64,000 bases of DNA from Isoetes taiwanensis. Taxonomy: Eukaryota; Streptophyta; Lycopodiopsida; Isoetales; Isoetaceae. Shown one piece after another: positions 59,612 to 64,000 of this stretch. The notes below the pieces were generated by a model that worked only from the letters and a program-made list of their open reading frames with translations, did no database searches and was not told the DNA's origin. Each line of letters starts with the position of its first letter. Position 1 is the stretch's first letter. The DNA lies in NCBI GenBank assembly GCA_021234155.1, contig JAJEKV010000226.1, positions 1 through 64,000 of the forward strand. Direction: 5' to 3'. The translations under genes were made by a program, and so were the position numbers.

Positions 59612-59966
59612 TTAGCACTTCTCTTCAATATGCTTTGTCACAGTGATCGTCCATCTATCTTCACTGCAACTAACACCCCCCAATGGAAACCCAAGGAAGT
59701 TATCTAGCAATGCTTCGACCAATGCCACATTTAGCGTCTTGCATCCAATGTCAACATCACCAGACATTGTTAACTCTTTCATCATGTCGTTCTTCCCACA
59801 CTTCTTCGCAAATACTATCCGCTGCTGCCCACGCTTACTATTTTCCTTGTTTGGGTCCCATAAGCCAGTTGGTCTTTATGGAGGATAAAATAATATTCTT
59901 GCAAGCAGTGCACATCTTCATGATCTTGTTGCCGCCAGATGTATTCAATTTTAGTATCCCAGACAC
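59612..59966 (-). pseudogene. Broken last exon of an unknown gene
   Basis: On the minus strand TTTTTATATGCAG (acceptor, 59,967-59,979) precedes an exon. It starts VSGILKLNTSGGNKIMKMC and contains a CxxC (MCTACK). After a one-base shift near 59,845 it continues as KRGQQRIVFAKKCGKND, DIGCKTLNVALVEALL and a stop at 59,612. The protein is not recognised. Upstream exons are not visible; the LTR at 60,098-60,645 lies there and may have interrupted the gene. The plus-strand frames over the same bases look like shadows. Confidence 0.35.
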
Positions 59967-59979
59967 CTGCATATAAAAA

Positions 59980-60097
59980 GAAAAAGTGATTAGTTGGACT
60001 CCATAAGGAAAAAACAGGCAAGGAACAGGAAGTCAACGAGTTAGGTTTAGTAGTTGTTTGGGGTCTGGGTTCGGGAACTCCTGCAAGACAGCCCTCT
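59980..60097. other. Short noncoding stretch between broken exon and LTR
   Basis: No frame or repeat is supported here. It would contain the intron upstream of the acceptor at 59,967. Confidence 0.4.
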
Positions 60098-60645
60098 GTG
60101 AGGACCCTTGGATCTAACAGGAGAATTTGGGAGCTATGTCACGCGGGATTTGCAAGAAAGGAACAAGGAAAAGAGAACAGAACCAAAAGAGAACAATGAG
60201 ATCATAATGAGAATAACTTCCTTGATGTCAATGAAGATACATGAGCTCTCGAAATCGAGAGAAAAACTGATGTGAGACAAGACTCAAAAAACTCATCTAA
60301 AAACTAGAGCGCTAGCTCTACTCATATATATAGTACAATGGCCTTTGGCCCAATATAGACACTCTGACTGATTTCGGTGCCGACTCCTGGAAGGAGGCCT
60401 GATTTTGAGGAATCTTTGGCGGTGCCTCTTGAAGTGCTGAAATCACGCCGACGCTGGCGGTGGATGTGAGCCGTCACTGTCTGGGAAGCCTCCTCCCTAC
60501 CCGCCGCGTGGTCTTTGTCTGCGTGGTCCGCTTGGTCTTCTTTTGGGCCTTTGACTGACTGACCGTGCACGGTTGTGGATCCTTGGCCTTGACTTGTTCC
60601 GTCGTATGCATGAATAGTCCCTGCACCGGGAGGGCAGGACTAACA
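60098..60645 (-). repeat. 3' LTR of a non-autonomous retrotransposon
   Basis: On the minus strand it starts TGTTAGTCCTG at 60,645, directly after a polypurine tract, and ends CTCACA at 60,098, so it has TG...CA ends and nearly inverted terminal hexamers. Length 548 bp. The start is well supported by the purine tract, the end is chosen from the TG/CA rule only. Confidence 0.65.
60325..60332 (-). promoter_or_regulatory. TATA box in the LTR
   Basis: TATATATA, 313-320 bp from the LTR start on the minus strand, which is the expected place for the U3/R boundary. Confidence 0.65.
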
Positions 60646-60658
60646 CTCCCCCCCACCA
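60646..60658 (-). other. Polypurine tract
   Basis: The minus strand reads GGTGGGGGGGGAG immediately before TGTTAG. This is the plus-strand primer site of LTR retrotransposons and fixes the LTR start and orientation. Confidence 0.75.
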
Positions 60659-60973
60659 AACGACACTGAGAGTGAAGAAAGGGAGGAAGTGTTCCGAGGG
60701 CGGAAGCCGCTAGTTTGAAAGTGATCCTCACGTGAATGAGGACGGGCGCCATTATGGTAATTGCCAATGAGGTCTGGCGTGTTTGAAGAGCGCCAGGGTG
60801 CCGGGAGCCCAAGGGGCGGGATCTCGCATCAATGAGGAAGTGAGAGCACCATGTCTTCGTGGCAGCATGTGCGTCCGGAAGGAACGAACCGGCACTCCAT
60901 GAGGAGACAGTCTGGAGTCCGGAAGGCACCGACGCCGGCATTCGGGTTGCAATAAAAATGGGCGGCCGCCGAT
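60659..60973 (-). other. 3' untranslated region of the non-autonomous element
   Basis: GC-rich stretch from the TAA at 60,974 to the purine tract. No reverse transcriptase, integrase or protease coding sequence fits between the gag-like frame and the LTR. Confidence 0.6.
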
Positions 60974-63643
60974 TTAAGGAGCCGACGAGGATGCACTTAA
61001 GAGCAGCAATTGCCGCCGGCGAACTGCCGGCCCTGGTGAAGTGGCAGCATTCTGCAAGAAGGTATCAAGGCCATGAAGAGCATCAGCGGGCTTTTGCCAA
61101 CCACGCTCATTTGCAATATAAATATTTGAGGTGTTGTCCAGGGTTGCACCATCCTCCCAATTGGAACGTCGGACAAAACGGGGATCCCACCGGAGATCCG
61201 TCGAGATCTGAGGCGGAGTCCATCCAGCGTGGCCATCCATCACCTTCGTCCAAAAGGGAAGACGCCAGTCAGAAGAGAGAAACCGGGGGCGTGGAGGCAC
61301 TCCTAAGGAAGCATATGGAGAGGGAGCCATGCCCGTGGGCGTGGGTTGCTGAGCCATGTCCTTGAAGGCATGAACAAGATCCTGATCAAGAGCACGACAC
61401 CAATGGTCCTACTCTGAAGCAGAGAGTGAAATATAGACAGGAGGATTAACCCAACCGGTTGGAATGGTCTTGCTGTCCAAAAGGCCACGCAGTTGATTGT
61501 AGCCTCCCAAGTGTTGCATATAAATTTGTGCAAACTCAAGATCCTCAGGATGCGCTAAATTTCTTTGTACCTGTTCCAATGTTTCGGCTTGCCACAGCGG
61601 TAAGTGCCGAGCAAGTTCCGGCATGTACTCCTGTTCAAAAGCCTGTGACTGAGCAGGATCCTTGAAATACGGGTTGGTTGGCACTAACAACCAAGCAGCT
61701 TGGGAGTTGCCTCGAAAAACACGATGGGCTTCATCTTGGAATTTATCGTGGAGATCAGCCAGATAGAAGTCATGAAAAACATAGGCCATGGGCTGAACAA
61801 CGCGGAAGGTGACTAAATCGGGATCTTCAGAATTTAGTTGATCAAAGACTAAGAGTGCACAAAGTAAACCCTTGTCTTCCACAGAAAGATCCGGCCAGAT
61901 CCGTAAAAAATCCGAACTGCGGAGTGGCTGTTGATGAACGTTGCCATTTGCCGCGTACCACTTCAAAAGGAAAAGGTGCCGTCAGGCCACCACATAGTCG
62001 AGATAACTGGAAGGAGTAGAGAAGTCCAGAGGGATGTTGGTGGCAATATCAATATATCCCTCCTGTTTGTTTTGGGCTTCTTCGGCGGATTGAACAGCTT
62101 GCTGGAGCTGATGTTCAAGGTCACGGATCCGGTTCTCCTTTTCTAACAGAAGACGTGACTGATCACGGACCTGTTTATGAGGAAGCGTGGCATGTGAAGA
62201 GGATTGCCCCGGAGTATGGAGTCGAAGCGTGGCAATCTCGGCGTCATCGATGACCTTTTGTTTCTGAGCCTCCAAAAGCTGATCCTGGAGAGACGTTAAC
62301 TGAGTGGTCAGCGTGGAAATCTGAGCTTCTAAGGAGGTGAGTCGAGCATCATGCTCGGTAAGGTCATGAACTTGAGTGCGGTAATTCTGAGAAAGCTCTG
62401 TGTACAAGGTGTCTAGCTGAGCAATGTCTTTCTCCTTGTCACCCAGGAGGGTATCCTTTGTCTTGTTCTGCTCCAGCAATTCCTGAATGGTGGTTTGTAA
62501 CTGAGCCTGTTGATCTTCAAGCAGGCTGGTCTGATCCTGAGCATTTTTGAGATCCACACGGGCCTGTAAAAGAGCCTCGTGCTTTTCTTGAAGTTTGGCC
62601 TCCAGATTTTGAACTTGCGTGGTGGCAGCGTGCAGGTCTCTGTGAACCGCTTCCGAGGCCTCCAGGGACGCTTGAACACCATTCATGAGAGCATCCTGTG
62701 ATTCTTGTAGCTTTAGGGCTGCGGCCTGAACATCCTGCTGGTATTGATACAGAAGCTGGCGAGGATGTGGAGGTGCAGGGCCCTGTTGCGGCCTTGTCTG
62801 AGATGTTTGAGAGACATGACGGGAAGTGGAGGGCGCGGTTTCAGTGGAGGAAGAGGAGACTGTGACATGCGTGTCGTTTTGTTGAACATGAACAGGGGAA
62901 GAAAGGCGTGAAGTTCCCGCCTGTTGATTGTGAGGAACAGAATGAAAAGATTGATGAGTGGTGGTGCGAGATGTGGTTGAGGACCGCAGATGAGGAAGAT
63001 AATGACAGATTAAACTTGCAGATGGCCACCTACAGAGGCTTCAAAGACAGAAGAGGGGGCAGCGATCCACTTCATGAAGGAGGCGGTAGAACAACATCTG
63101 TGGCCAATCAATATGGTGATTGGAGCGGATGGCAGTGATCACCATATTATAGAACGGCTTATTGATATGGGTGTTCTTGATAGACTACCCAAGCAATTTG
63201 CGCCACAGAAACTTGACAAAAGTGTCGTAGCTCTTTGCAATGTTGGTGAGGCGATGCATGTTTGCTTGATAAGTAGGAGCGCCGAACTCAATGACATCTA
63301 TGTCCTGTAAGGCAGCCCAAGATAAAGAAGGTTTTTGCAAAGGAATATGGAATACCTCAGAAATCAGGGGCTGTGTAAGCAAAATGGTGGTGTCATCGAC
63401 CACAGTAGTATAGCCTTCTGGGCTGTTGACGATATGAGCAATGAACTGCCTCAATTGTTCCGGATTTGGGGCAGGGAGTTCCAGCTGGGAGAATTCGTAA
63501 AGCGCCTGACGTTCCGCCACTTCTCGACTCGGACCAACAAGGGCCTCGCGAAAGGTGGGCGTCGAGAAACTCACAGACTCAAAAGCAGTCGGATCCCGTG
63601 GAGCAGAAGCTTGAAGTGTAGGAAATTTTGGTGCAGTAGCCAT
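60974..63643 (-). pseudogene. Gag-like coiled-coil protein of a non-autonomous LTR element, 890-codon frame with four stops
   Basis: A single frame from ATG 63,643 (MATAPKFPTLQ, context GTCATGG) to TAA 60,974, interrupted by TAG 63,185, TGA 63,041, TGA 61,982 and TAG 61,409 with no frameshift. The first 150 codons resemble N-terminal domains of plant gag-like or putative transposon proteins (GYTTVVDDTTILLTQPLISEVF). A Ser/Thr/Gln/His-rich stretch follows (63,000-62,760). Next comes a long coiled coil (62,686-62,050, for example LEAQISTLTTQLTSLQDQLL), then a folded region with many Trp and Tyr (61,966-61,412, DFYLADLHDKFQDEAH) and a Pro-rich tail. It probably formed the particle that packaged the RNA, with enzymes supplied by another element. 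The 5' Met at 63,937 is in frame but in the leader. Confidence 0.6.
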
Positions 63644-64000
63644 GACAAAGAGCGTCGGAAAGGAGCAGGAAGAATTCGCTGGAGAAGGCGGATTGCGGAG
63701 AGCGGAAGACGAAAACGCAGATAGGCGAAAAGGTTTTAGGGCGCACAAGTGTTGGCGAAGGTGCATGATGAGGATGAACCAGCAACCGTTGATGATGCCA
63801 GGTGGCAACAGATGCGAAGGAGGCGATTGAGAGGCAAAATTTTGGCCAAGTCCCCAAACGGTAAAGGGAGAAGCAAAGAACGGTGGAGATGAGACGTGAG
63901 AGAATGATCGGATGTGACAGCTGGCAAAAGGACGCACATTAATGTTCGACGGGCGTGAAAAGAAGGAATGTCATTTAATGCTGGCAACTCGAAGTGGGAT
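63644..64000 (-). other. Leader of the non-autonomous element
   Basis: Upstream of the gag-like ATG. The frame stays open to 63,937 but the codons (Ser/Phe/Pro-rich) do not look like the protein that follows. The 5' LTR and primer-binding site are not in the window. Confidence 0.45.

Noticed and set aside
58719-60645. A single 1.9-kb element with TGTTAG...CTAACA ends
   Set aside because: Flanking bases show no target-site duplication (GGGTG against CTCCC), and both flanks look like purine tracts that precede LTRs.
1-64000. tRNA, rRNA or CRISPR features
   Set aside because: No cloverleaf, rRNA core word or regularly spaced short repeat was seen on reading either strand.

Overview
The window reads as nuclear DNA of a land plant or close streptophyte relative. 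It holds Ty3/gypsy polyproteins with an extra RNase H, GT-AG introns with U-rich 3' ends, and a non-autonomous LTR element with a gag-like frame. I cannot name the species; a repeat-rich conifer, fern or bryophyte genome would fit. I see no rRNA, tRNA or CRISPR array and no intact housekeeping gene.

Sequence quality changes at about 48,088. Bases 1-48,087 are full of small errors, mostly in homopolymers and at CAG/CTG triplets. From there to 64,000 the sequence looks polished. Bases 1-41,480 hold one Ty3/gypsy family of about 8.7 kb per unit, arranged as three head-to-tail minus-strand units (A 1-7,138; B 7,139-15,836; C 15,837 to about 21,480) followed by three plus-strand units (C' about 21,610-27,021; B' 27,022-34,880; A' 34,881 to about 41,480). 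Both central units are cut at the same place in reverse transcriptase, so the region folds back on itself. The family order is gag, protease, an RNase H with a complete D-E-D set, reverse transcriptase with a degenerate classical RNase H, and integrase, then a long LTR of about 2.3-2.5 kb.

Bases 41,705-48,087 and 48,088-54,470 are the same 6.4-kb segment twice, the first in error-rich form and the second clean, with a single N at 48,720. The simplest reading is that an uncorrected long read, itself a foldback, was joined to a polished contig without trimming the overlap. The clean copy holds a 5'-truncated LTR of the same gypsy family, a plus-strand transposase-like gene (about 49,560-51,306) and a convergent minus-strand gene (54,692-51,649) that combines a coiled coil, a Cys-rich stretch and an FCP1/HAD phosphatase-like domain. 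Two overlapping, mutually exclusive hairpins built of TGTACA motifs lie between them.

Bases 54,921-58,358 hold a decayed plus-strand gene with a ParB/sulfiredoxin-like domain and a permuted DNA-methyltransferase-like domain, an architecture known from phages and bacteria. It has one clear intron, and a MITE-like element lies in that intron. All six of its in-frame stops can be explained by C-to-T change.

Bases 58,359-60,097 are mostly noncoding with one broken exon. Bases 60,098-64,000 are the 3' part of a minus-strand non-autonomous LTR retrotransposon: a 548-bp LTR, a polypurine tract and an 890-codon gag-like/coiled-coil frame interrupted only by two TAG and two TGA codons. The 5' LTR lies beyond the window.
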